Shown here: piece by piece, positions 23,068 to 33,499 of the stretch
How positions within the stretch are numbered: position 1 is the stretch's first letter
Layout of the letters: each line of letters starts with the position of its first letter
NCBI RefSeq assembly: GCF_000330505.1
Contig: NW_004443623.1
Location: forward strand, 164,764 to 214,989
DNA length: 50,226 nucleotides
Direction: 5' to 3'
Source: Entamoeba invadens IP1
Lineage: Eukaryota > Evosea > Mastigamoebida > Endamoebidae
Made by a program: the position numbers and the translations under genes
The notes under the pieces: model-generated
Seen by the model: only the letters and a program-made list of their open reading frames with translations
Told to the model about the DNA's origin: nothing
Databases searched by the model: none

Positions 23068-23367
23068 TTTATTTGATTATTACTCATCTGATTGTTATCA
23101 ATCTTTTTAGCTGTGTTAAAATATTAATTCATGTTACTTAATAAGTCCATTTTATTGAAAGAAAAATACCAAAAATAACATGTTGGGATTTATATGGTCC
23201 ATTGTGTGGGATAAATATGGGAATAATATAGGAATAACGTGTAAATATATGTCAAAACTATATGTTTAAGTATGATACCTCTGAATAGTCTAAATATATT
23301 CACATTTTAGTAGTTATTTTATTTATTCTCTTCTTAGTAATTTTATAACTATTAGGTAATAATTTAA

Positions 23368-23796
23368 TTATATCTGTGGTTTAAGCTGTTTTATTTTTTT
23401 AAATTTTGAATATATTTTTTGTAATATATCTTTAGCTTCTTTAACAATCATATCTTTAGTAATTCTTTGTTTAATTAAATCTTCAGCATTATTTGAAATT
23501 ATAGTATTGTTCAATACTTTCCTTTTCATTTTAATCTCTTTATAATTTAAAGCTTTCATTTTATTTTCTCCTATTTTTTCATAATATTGTTTTATAGATT
23601 CCAACTATTCGATTCTAAAAAAACATATAATTGAAGGATATTTGGAAACTATCACAAAATGAGTTCCTCCTACATTAAGTAAAACTTTATTTAAAATTCC
23701 ATTTGGAAAATTAAATCCTTCTGTTTTAGATAAATATTTGACTCCATAAGGAATCTCGATAATTGTCTTTTTTAAGGTTGCAACTTTGGTTTGCAT
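23368..23796 (-). pseudogene. Element gene 4, BTB/KCTD-like start, with in-frame stop
   Basis: The ATG at 23796 (MQTKVATLKKTIIEIPYGV) lies in the right terminal repeat and is the mirror twin of gene 1's start. Residues ~34-52 read NKVLLNVGGTHFVIVSKYPS, which closely resembles the first strand of BTB_2/KCTD (K+-channel T1-type) domains (LNVGG..F), with a few residues missing before YP. A TAG at 23605-23607 stops it after 63 codons; the same frame continues for another 78 codons (LESIKQYYEKIGENKMKALN, then a lysine-rich helical tail). It is either a single gene broken by one nonsense change or a read-through pair. The BTB match is by eye. Confidence 0.5.
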
Positions 23797-24099
23797 TTTT
23801 ATAAAATAAAAATAAATAAAAAAGTACAAAAATAGTTCATAAAATAATAAAGTGCCGTACTATTTTTTTCAATAATTTCCCTGTTCTTTTTTTTTCAAGC
23901 GTAAGTTTTATTTATTAATATATATGAGGTAGAAAAAAGTACGGAGGATGAGAGCGTTGAAAACGCGAACCCGGAGTACTTTAACACACATAATGTGGTT
24001 GGTGAAAGGGGGTGGAACAAAGCGGAGCCCCCTCAGCGAGGTTGACCTGACCGGAGGGAAAGGTCCCGAGCGACGAACCGACCAAATTTTGATACTACT
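23781..24099. repeat. Right terminal inverted repeat
   Basis: Inverted partner of 21650-21969. Near identity across ~320 bases points to recent mobility or ongoing gene conversion between the ends. Confidence 0.85.
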
Positions 24100-24447
24100 T
24101 TATTCTTCCAGAACACGATAAAAATAAAAAAGTCATAATAGCTTCTTTTTTTATGTGTTTTTATTCAAAAATAAAAAATGATTCGAGTTTGATTCAAAAT
24201 GAACTATCAAAGAACAAAAATGGCCCTGATTTTTACGTACTTTCAGTGTATTATAACAGTATTTCAAATTTGTGTTTATTCAAAAAATAAATATACTATT
24301 ATATAAACTATATATATAGTTTAATGATTTAAACTATATTTTCTAACTTGTAGTAGTTTATCAAAACCCAATTTATAAAAATAGTTCAAATTTTCACAAG
24401 ACAAATTCTATAATATAGTAATGTATAGTAAAAATATTCAGAGATTT

Positions 24448-26466
24448 GCTTTTTTCTAGACAAATGTTATTTTTTGATCAAAATATTATCTTTTGTATCT
24501 ATAATACTTGTGAGTCAAAATCAATTACGTTTTCTGAAGATGCTGCATTAAATCCCAGTTGTGTGTATAATATCATAATTTTTTAAATAAGTTCAAAAAC
24601 AATAAAAAAAGTCAAGTTATGTCTTTTTTGACACATATCTATTTTTATGAGGTTTTAAATAAAAACAAAAATTTTGATATGCAAACGATTGTACATCAAC
24701 AGTACTATAATGCGTCACTGCGTTATATCATACTGTAAGATAATACAAACAAGTTACAGAATGTGTTTTTTATCGTATCAATTATTATAAATTATAATAC
24801 AAATAAATTATATTTTTAATATTTGTTTTTTTATAAATTAAAAAATATTTAACTTAAATTGAATAATATAAATAAAAGTATTCATAAAAAAACACCACCA
24901 ACAAACTATACATATTATTATAATTATATTAATATAAACTATTAAAATGACTTAAATTGCTGAAAAATTAAATGGGTTTTATATCCACCATTATTTTTTT
25001 CAATAAACTTTTATTAAAAACTTAAAATTAAGAAAAACAAGTTCAAATAATCAAACTCAACACAAATAACAGAAATGGTGTTTGTGTTGAGTTGTTGTGG
25101 ATCTTCATTACCGGTTTTCATTTATATTTAAACACAGTGCATATAAATTAACAATTAGATAATGCAAATTACGCGCGACTAATGTTTGTTTGTTTTTTGT
25201 GTTATTTATTATGTTTAAGTGGCTGATTAATACAAATAATTAACAATTAGAAATGGGTTTAAAATGGATATAAATTATTGATTACTTATTAGTATTTTTA
25301 TGGTTAATAAACTGAATTAACTATTTATGGTTTAGATACTATTTAAACCAATTATTTATTAATAGTTCAAAGTATGTACAGTGAAAATGGTCTATTTGTC
25401 GCACAATTGGCCAATCATTTGGGTTTACGATAATTAAATTTTTTGTTCTAGAATCTGTTCCTTTTGTTGTATTTAAACCATTTTTTTACTTAAAAATAAA
25501 ATTATACAGTTTGGGGCTTTAACTTGAGACCAGGAACCAACGTGACACCAAATATATAATAATAAAAAACAATATTTACTATTTTAATGATTAAAAAGAT
25601 CTAATTAATAGTTTTAATAACTTTCAAAGAAAGATTAATTTTCTTTGATTTTTTTGAGTTAAAAAGTGACAATTAATTTTATGTTGTTTTTGAATGAAAA
25701 TTGTTATGTTTTTTATTTTTATTTTTTTGATCGATATTTTATTGTTGATAAAACCCAATTTTTAAATTGAAAAAATTGTTTTTCACAAATAATTTTGTCA
25801 ATTTAACACGTTTACTTGTTTCCCTGTTAATTTTTTTATTAGGCAGTGTTATTGTTTTCTTTTTTTGTCATTTGGTCTTTTAAAAAAGACTGTCATGCCC
25901 GTTTTATTTTTTCTTAACATTTTTCTGCAAAAGGATATTACTCAAACCAACTAACAAATAAGAACTAGTTTAAATAAGATATTATATCGAAGATATAATT
26001 TTTATATTTTTTCGGGATTTACACAATAGAAACATCAGAAATCCCGAGACATATATTTTCAAGCCAATAAAATTTTTAGTATTAGGCGATGTACTTGGAG
26101 TATCCAAAACAGATTCACTATCAAGTACATTTCAACCACCTTAAATGTCATTGTTATTGAATATATAAATTAATATATACATTACATTAAACAAACATGT
26201 TCACTTATTGTTGTAATACATTCTATAACACAGTTTGTTGTAATTCAATTTTTTAAAAAGATAATAGTTTGCTGGCTTGTCTGTTTTTCGTTTTTTTAAT
26301 TCTTTGTAATACGTTCCGTTGTTTTTATCCAACTTATTGGTGTGATTGTTTTCAACCTTTTTACTAAAAATCTATCTAAAATTTAATTTGATTATTTTTG
26401 AGATGTGAACAAAAATTCGGCGTTGGTAAAAAACAATCATGAAAAATAAAACAAACTATATAGTTC
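24448..26466. other. AT-rich region, no gene seen
   Basis: About 2 kb without a supported frame. The first part probably belongs to the mariner-like copy begun at 21570; a short stretch near 24517-24565 (SITFSEDAALNPSCVYNI in one frame) could be a coding relic. Confidence 0.4.
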
Positions 26467-26470
26467 TTAA

Positions 26471-29132
26471 GGCGACCTTCGAGATTGTCACGACCCAAGT
26501 AATCCTAAGATCTTTTGGGTCGAATTAATTATTTTTTTGAAAATCGGCATTTTACTTTCCTCTTTACCAAATAACAAAAAAATATTTTTAAAAACTTCAC
26601 ATTTTTTTCTGAATTTACAAATTGTTGAATTGGTTAAATAAAATCATCATTAACCTTAACAGATCGTGTTATCAATTTTCATAACAAAGTTATCTACGCA
26701 ATCAAACGTTCAAATAAACAAAAAAATCAAATATACAACAGTGTTGATACTTTAATAATTCTCAAATTAAATTTCCACTTAAATAATAGTTGTTTATTAC
26801 ATTGATTTTATTGTTTGTAAATAATAACTTTGGTGAAATAATTTTGATATTCATAAAACAAAAATAAACGATTATCATCAATTTCATTGTGTAACTTCGT
26901 CGATGTACACAATTTTCATTCAACAACTTTTGTTGATAATAACATGTAAGAGAATTGTTATATACGATTATTCTTTTATAACTATCGTTTTCTTGTTATT
27001 CATGTAAAAAGACATAATTAAACATATATACCTTTGTAACACCACAACAACAATTATTATTAAATATAATAGAAACATGTATTGATTATTAATTTCAATA
27101 ATTTAATAACAACAAATGATATATCAAGTTTCACTATTAATCACTACATTTTTATTTTTATAAAATGACAAAAATAAAATGTGATAAATTTTAGTGTGTA
27201 AAATTGTAACATCAAAACTGAACTTAAAATCATTACACTAAAATTACTGGAATAACACAGTTTAAAACATTTTTGTTTTTAATTTGTTACTCTCTCACAT
27301 GGGGCCTACATTGACCACCACCACCACCTCTTAAAATAGATTTATTTTTTCTATTTCGAATCATATTCAAATTAAAATTATAGTAAATAGGAAACTGGGA
27401 TAATATTAGGTCTGGTTCCCGAATTCAAAAAATGCCGAAAATTCACCTTGATTCAGTGGAAACCGAGTGAGACGGAGCATTGAAAAGAAGGCTCATAAAG
27501 ACGCACTCAAACAGTCTGTTTGTGCACCGTTTCACCCACTTTCCAAGTCCTCCCTTGGCGCGGATCCCCCTGACCCCCCCCCCGCAAGCGGGGCGAACCA
27601 CATCCGCGTCCACACAGTACGGACAAGGAAAGTGGGTGACATGGGGACGCACAAACAGTGGCTGAAAAGTGGACTTCCTTCAAAAAACACTCGCGGCAAA
27701 TATTTTTTTTGGTAAAGGTGGTGGTGGTGGTCAATGTAGGTCCCCTCTCTCACATATATACATAAAACATAAAAATAATCATTTTATCATCAAAAAGCAA
27801 AAGCAGACGATACAAAAATAAAAAAAAATGATTCCAGTTCTTTGTTGTGGTAAATTAAGTTAGTAGTTTAAACAAAATGAATACACTTTCATGATTATTT
27901 TACAATTCAATTTCCATACATATTTAATTATTTTAACAGTTATTTATCTAGATCATACACAAAAGTGCATTAAAACATAAATGTTTGTCTTTTTGGATTT
28001 ATAAAATGATGCACATTAAATCCAAGTTATACACAAACATTTATTAACAATTCAATTGCTTTCAAATTGAATATTAATAAAATAGAATAATATTTTTAAT
28101 TAAATTTATAAAATATATTTAATCTTATCAAAGAGACAACACCAATGTAATTAAAAAAACAATTTGGTTTATTATCATCATTTTTAATTTGTTCACATGT
28201 ATATTTGATTATTTATCATAAACAAAATTAATAAAATTGTCAGTTATATTAACCAGTAAATATATTGTATTTAAACGTAACATGTACAAATGGGTTGTGA
28301 ACAACAAGTAGTAAAAATATTTATTTACATTCTTTTTAGAATATAATATTTATGTATTTGTTTAATTTGAAATTATATGTTTACACACTCAAAAAGTTTA
28401 CACATTTAATAATTTTATCCGTTTTTACAATGAGCTTATTGAGTATAAAAGTTAATCATTTTATTTTAATTATCAAAATACAATCATTAAAAGTAACTGT
28501 ATTATCATGTTATTATTTCACTATTCAATAACAGTTGTGATATCATTTTTAAATTAGTGTTATTTGTGTGTGTGTAGTTAGACATAATAAATACAAAAGA
28601 TAATATATATATCAAATACCATTATATACATGTTATTATCAACAGTGAGTTATTGGAAAATAATCATTTTTATGTAGTTACACAATGAAAATGGTTACAC
28701 CCGTTTTAAATATAAAATTTATATTCAATTATTTAAAATATGTCAAAAAAATTGTTCTCTTTGGTTTTGTTCACAACAACAATTCCATTTAAACATGATT
28801 GTTAATTATTTATTTATTTATCATTCCATGTCTTGTCACATTGGTAACTATGTGTGTGATTATTTTAAAACTTCATTTTAAAAATGAAATACAATTGTTT
28901 AAATATGAATATTTTAAAAGAAATACAATTATTATTTTTTGTTTACCAAATATTTTTTTTTGAAATCACTTTTTTAACTTAAAAAATAATTAATTAATTA
29001 TTTTTTATATTTATAATTATCTGACACGCATTTCAAACCTTTTGTTACCAGTTCTTAATTGTTTTACGTATGTTTTTGACTTTAAATAATTATTGTCAGC
29101 CCAAGCATTTTGATGGATCTTCAAGGTCGCCT
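26471..29132. mobile_element. Possible 2.7-kb element with short inverted ends
   Basis: The left end GGCGACCTTCGAGAT (26471) is mirrored by the right end, minus strand AGGCGACCTTGAAGAT from 29132. TTAA flanks both ends (26467-26470 and 29133-29136), which would fit a piggyBac-type target, though a TA duplication is equally possible. Only ~16 bases of the ends match, so this is tentative. The interior has no coding capacity and carries the nested MITE 27301-27745. If real it is a non-autonomous element. Confidence 0.4.
27301..27745. mobile_element. 445-bp GC-rich MITE with 10-bp target duplication
   Basis: Ends are GGGGCCTACATTGACCACC and its near-mirror (minus strand GGGGACCTACATTGACCACC), extending through a run of CCA units. 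It is flanked on both sides by the direct repeat TCTCTCACAT (27291-27300 and 27746-27755). A 9-11 bp duplication is typical of Mutator-like elements, which are known in Entamoeba. The core is GC-rich with a small hairpin (CCCCCGCAAGCGGGG, near 27577), contrasting sharply with surrounding DNA. Overlapping frames of 60-80 codons on both strands are a consequence of composition, not genes. Confidence 0.8.
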
Positions 29133-29595
29133 TTAAAAACAACTATATTTTATGTTTCAAAAAATAAACCAATTATTAATTAGTGATAAAAAATAGCGGA
29201 ATAACAAGATCAATTAGACTATCAAAACAAACACTGTTGTCTATGTTCTTTCAAATATAATATATTTTTCAAACATATTCAATTTGACAAAAAAAAATAA
29301 TTGTGAATATCGTTTCTTAAACAACGCGCCGAAAGTAAAGAACTATTACTCCAACTATCATCTTCGGGACAACATCGTTTTCGTTGTTGTTTGAAAACAG
29401 TAAAACCTTGGTACTTTTCAAAGTTGTTATTTGCTATCGATAAAATGGTATAATTACATCAATATTATAATTACTTTATAAAATCAAATGAAAATATTAT
29501 CATAATAATACATTCAAAGTAAATGGTTTCATATTAATAAAAATAGTAAGGCTAAGTTTTAGTTATTCAAAAAATAGATTGAAGCAAAAACGGTA

Positions 29596-30667
29596 TACCT
29601 TTGGGAGTCAATTTTGACAGCCCGAAATAGAACAAAATTTGAAAAAAATATAATTAGCGCAGTTCTGATTAGGACATTTTTCCCGATTTTGGTTTTAAGT
29701 TTTATGTAATTTTTGTTTGTTGAATAACAAAAAGAACGCTCTAGAGCTGCCACGTCATAACATTTTAAGGATAAATTGCGAGTGAAAAAAAACAGACCAA
29801 TCAGATTCAATCTAGTCTATAGATAGTAACTATTATCAAAATTATTAAATTAAATATATTTTATTATTTGTTTAACAAGTTGTTTAAAAAAAATAAATTT
29901 ATCAATCTATTAGAAACGTGTTTTATAGTTATAATGTGAAAGTCATTTATAACAATTGATCATATTGATAATCGTTTTATTCAAATATGATATTTAATTT
30001 GTGTTATCATTATAAGTTTTGAAATAGATTGTTTTTATCGTTGATGACATTGATCAAATGGTAATTTATGTGTGATGATATACGTAAAAAGTATCATTCA
30101 ATAATTGATATCGTTTAAAGATATGTAAAGATAATTTAATAACTTATGTTAATAAAATAAAATTTCAATTATTTATAATGTTTTTATTATATTAATACGA
30201 GTGTTATTACACTATCATTATGTTTTAAACACGATTTTATACCTATTTGTTCAAGGTATCTATTGTTTTAAAGCGTCTTGTATAATTTGTTGTCACATCA
30301 CTACAAAAATTTGTGGAATAATAACTTAAATTATAATAAATAATAATAAATACAACAATTTTTAATAAAAAAATTATAAAAAAACTTATTGTTTTAATGG
30401 TTTCAAAGACAGATTTAATAATTTTGATAATAGTTACTATCTATAGACTAGATTGAATCTGATTGGTCTGTTTTTTTTCACTCGCAATTTATCCTTAAAA
30501 TGTTATGACGTGGCAGCTCTAGAGCGTTCTTTTTGTTATTCAACAAACAAAAATTACATAAAACTTAAAACCAAAATCGGGAAAAATGTCCTAATCAGAA
30601 CTGCGCTAATTATATTTTTTTCAAATTTTGTTCTATTTCGGGCTGTCAAAATTGACTCCCAAAGGTA
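29596..30667. mobile_element. 1.07-kb foldback MITE with ~255-bp inverted repeats
   Basis: Arms 29596-29849 and about 30415-30667 are inverted copies that look identical by eye, beginning TACCTTTGGGAGTCAATT. TA flanks both ends (29594-29595 and 30668-30669), fitting a Tc1/mariner-type target. The ~560-base centre is AT-rich and non-coding. A 70-codon frame (MNLIGLFFFTRNLSLKC...) is open outward in each arm and is identical in both, because the arms are identical; it lacks family motifs and is probably chance. Confidence 0.8.
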
Positions 30668-30755
30668 TATTATGGTCAAATAATAAAAATACATAAAAAA
30701 ATACACAAAAAATAAAACTGGTTAAGTGTTAACTATATTTATAAATAAGGAAAAA

Positions 30756-32671
30756 TCAATTTAGTTTAATATAAAAAGAACTCAAAGCAGTTGGACAAAA
30801 CACTTTCGTCCCTATTTTTGATAAACTACTTGGTAATATCAATTTTATTAATTTGTCACAGTTATCAAAACAATTGCATCCAACTTCATTAAGACTTCCT
30901 TTAACAACCAAAGATGTTAATGATTTACAATCGATAAACGCACGATTGCCAATGTAATGTTCACAATATGGAATTTCGATTGTTTTAAGAGATACACAAC
31001 GCTCAAAACAGTTATCTCCTATCGACAAAATATGTGATGGAAATGTTACATGTTGTAAATTATAACAACAACGAAAACAATAAATTGGGAGTTTTGTTAA
31101 TATATCAGAGAGTTTAATAGACGACAAACCTTTACAAAAATCGAAGCAATACTCCCCTATTTCTGTCACTAAATTAGGTATTTCAATTGTTCTAAGTGCT
31201 GAACATCTTTCAAAACAATTCTTTCCAATTACTTTCAAATTATGAGAGAGAGTTACTTCTGTTAATTTTAAACAATTTTTCATACAATAATTATTAATAA
31301 ATGTGATATTTGTTGGTATTTGGATTGAACAGATGAGTGCGCCTCTAAAATAATATTCATCAATTATATTCACAAAAGTTGGTATTGTCTCGCCATATTT
31401 ATTTCTATCTTTTATTGTGTATGTGATTTTTTTAAAAACTATTTTATCGTCTTTGTATATCAGAGAAGTATTGTACGTCACTTCAAACAGAGTGTCCAAA
31501 AAACGTCTAAGTCCCAAGTTAAGGAAAGGTCAAAAAAATTGTTTTGAAATAATTGATTTTTTTGGTTTAATTTATTTTTATGAATGAAAATCTATGATGG
31601 CTTGGTAAACAATTAATAAATATGTTATTTAAAACAATAAGATTTTACTTAAACAACTTAATTAACAAAAATAACACTGTTAAGTGTCGTTTTTGTGTGT
31701 ATGAGTGCGTCAATTATATCGACCCTGTTTAAAAAGACTGGGTCGATTATATATATAAAGGCGAGTCGTCTTGCCTTCATATATACGTAACTAATGTTAT
31801 TATTTAAAATCGATTCTTGGTATTTTGAAATGAGTAGAAACGAGACTCATTTTAACCTAGAAATTGAGTCTCGTTTGTTCAGAAAGTGTTCTTTTAATTT
31901 TTAAGATTATTATGTGTGTTTTACATTTTATTTTTATTCTTGTAGAGAACAGTAAAATAACGGGAAATTTGATAAATTACAAATCTGGTTTTAATGATAG
32001 TTCTAACTTTTCTCTTAAATTTTATCAATAAAATATTATATTTTTGATTTAATTGCTTAAATTTTTCGGGAAATTTCGTAAATGTGTTCATTTTTTACAT
32101 GTTTTATTATTGTTTTTGTGGATTGAATAATGTGCTTGAAATTGCTAATGTTTTCAATTTTATAATCAAATAATTAATAGTGTTTAATTTAATTTTTCGG
32201 GAAAAAAATAAGAAAAATTTATGTTCAATTTGATTGTAAATTTGCGGGATAAATTATGGTTATTTTTGTCTCCTTTAAAATTCTATTATTTTTTGGTCAA
32301 ATCGATCAAAAATCCAATTTTTTGTTATTTTTACTCCAAAATCCTTAACTTGGGACTTAAGTGCATTTTTTTGGACACTCTGCTTCAAACCAAATATTAA
32401 TTCGATAAAAGTTGACTTTTTGGTGCGAAATAAAGTTCTTTTTGTCAAAAATATAATTCCCAAAACGTTCATCTTCTTTGGACCACAAGTTAAGGGTTTC
32501 AATGTGTGTAAAATATTTAATTGTCTTTTTATTAATTGGAATTGGATTAAATTGAAATTTCTCGATGTTATTTTTAAACTTTCTTTTTACCATTTCAAGT
32601 GTTATGAAGTCGTTTAAACACAAAAAGTATTGGGAAACTATCATCATGTGATACACATCGAGTCGACTCAT
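30756..32671 (-). pseudogene. BspA-like LRR gene split by a transposon
   Basis: The 5' part (32671 down to 32383) encodes the family N-terminus: YHMMIVSQYFLCLNDFITLE, then FNPIPINKKTIKYFTHIETL, closely parallel to the 12117-13694 gene. The 3' part (31480 down to 30756) encodes KIVFKKITYTIKDRNKYGE and about eight LRR_5 repeats (for example FERCSALRTIEIPNLVTEIG). Between them sits an 895-bp insertion with a 7-base target duplication. Removing the insertion and one duplicate leaves 1014 bases, exactly 338 codons, with no other stop, and the junction reads IWFEVTYN. So the gene was intact until this insertion. As it stands it would give a truncated N-terminal protein; precise excision or splicing would be needed for full product. 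Confidence 0.85.
31488..32382. mobile_element. 895-bp hAT-like non-autonomous element
   Basis: Ends are CAGAGTGTCCAAAAAA on both sides (inverted), continuing imperfectly with AAGTCCCAAGTTAAGGA. It is flanked by CTTCAAA (31481-31487 and 32383-32389), or 8 bases if the following C is counted. A CAGAG start with 7-8 bp duplication fits the hAT superfamily. There is no transposase inside. The interior has several foldbacks: AAACGAGACTCA/TGAGTCTCGTTT (about 31829-31875), ATATCGACCC/GGGTCGATTATAT (about 31716-31752) and AAGGCGAG/CTTGCCTT (about 31758-31777). Confidence 0.8.
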
Positions 32672-32835
32672 TTCTTTAATTTAGTTTTTTAAAAATTTCA
32701 TTTGAAAAACACATAATAAAATTATTTACAATTTCCTTAACGAGTCTTTTGTGATTGTTTTTCAAAATATAGTTTATTTAATTATAATCATTCTATATAA
32801 AATAGTTAATTATTAAAAACTATTTAAATAACATA

Positions 32836-33306
32836 ACCACCACCACCTCTTAAAGTAGATTTATTTTTATTATTTCGAATTATACACAAATTAGAATTAG
32901 AAAAAATATTTAGTCTGACTCCCGAATTCAAGAAATGCCGAAAATTCACCTCGAGTCAGTGGAAACCGAGTGAGACGGAGCGTTGAAAAGAAGGCTCATA
33001 AAGACGCACTCAAACAGTCTGTTTGTGGACCGTTTCACACACTTTCCAAGTCCTCCCTTGGCGCGGATCCCCCTGACCCCCCCGCAAGCGGGGCGAACCA
33101 CATCCGCGTCCACACAGTACGGACAAGGAAAGTGGGTGATATGGGGACGCACAAACAGTGGCTGAAAAGTGGACTCCCTTCAAAAAACACTCGCGGCAAA
33201 TACTATATTTTTGTAAAGGTGGTGGTGAGTGGGAAAGGGCGGTCCCAAATAATTCACTTGTTTACGACAAATAGATGTCTTTGATTGTAAGTGGTGGTCA
33301 ATATAG
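32836..33306. mobile_element. Second, damaged copy of the GC-rich MITE
   Basis: From 32836 to 33227 it follows the 27301-27745 element closely (shared core with CCCCGCAAGCGGGG and the CCACCACCACCT / AGGTGGTGGTG ends). The left end lacks the outermost GGGGCCTACATTG part. The right repeat is split by about 63 extra bases (33228-33290) before GTGGTGGTCAATATAG resumes. No target duplication is recognisable, as expected for a damaged copy. Confidence 0.75.
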
Positions 33307-33499
33307 ATTATATATTTAATAAAACTAAAAAAACTTAAATATTTACAAAACAAAAACAACTAAATAAGGTTGTAAAAGAAAACATTAATCTAAAGAAATT
33401 CTGTTAATACAATTTATAATTATAATAATTAATATTATAATAAATTATAGTAATAGAAATAGATTGAAGTTTTTGAAACAAACTTAAAAATAATATTTC

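Larger units (their letters stand above)
21650..24099. mobile_element. 2.45-kb element with near-identical 320-bp inverted repeats
   Basis: The left repeat (21650-21969, 320 bases) and right repeat (23781-24099, 319 bases) differ, as far as I can align them by eye, by one T in a run. They begin AGTAGTATCAAAATTTGG and contain an unusually GC-rich core (for example CCCTCCGGTCAGGTCAACC). Flanks TTATTAT (21643-21649) and TTATTCT (24100-24106) look like an imperfect 5-7 bp target duplication. The identical part extends into coding sequence, so both outer genes start with the same ATG and codons (MQTKV). Inside are four or five short genes, none a recognisable transposase. Long near-identical repeats with virus-like compact genes suggest a Polinton/Maverick-type deletion derivative or a new class; neither is proven. 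Plus-strand frame 21572-21835 runs across the boundary and is spurious. Confidence 0.8.
21570..24447. mobile_element. Inverted mariner-like copy, split by a nested element
   Basis: The terminus AAGTGAGGCAAGAAACTCAC begins at 21570 after a TA (21568-21569). It continues to 21649, is interrupted by the 2.45-kb element 21650-24099, and resumes at 24100-24447, matching position by position the inverted sequence of 448 down to 1. Similarity ends only because the other copy runs off the window, so this copy extends rightward past 24447; its far end was not located. The unoccupied counterpart site lies near 360-385. Confidence 0.75.

Noticed and set aside
1..24447. A giant 24-kb transposon bounded by the inverted segments at 1-448 and 21570-24447
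   Set aside because: The TA-flanked termini of those segments face each other (448 and 21570), that is towards the enclosed DNA. A giant element would need its termini facing outward, so these are two separate inverted copies.
27443..27753. Overlapping 60-80 codon frames on both strands in the GC-rich MITE
   Set aside because: They come from the stop-poor GC-rich composition, occur in all frames and are repeated in the damaged second copy.
29559..30683. Twin 70-codon frames starting MNLIGLFFFTRN
   Set aside because: They are the same sequence in the two inverted arms of the foldback MITE and lack motifs; not independent evidence of a gene.
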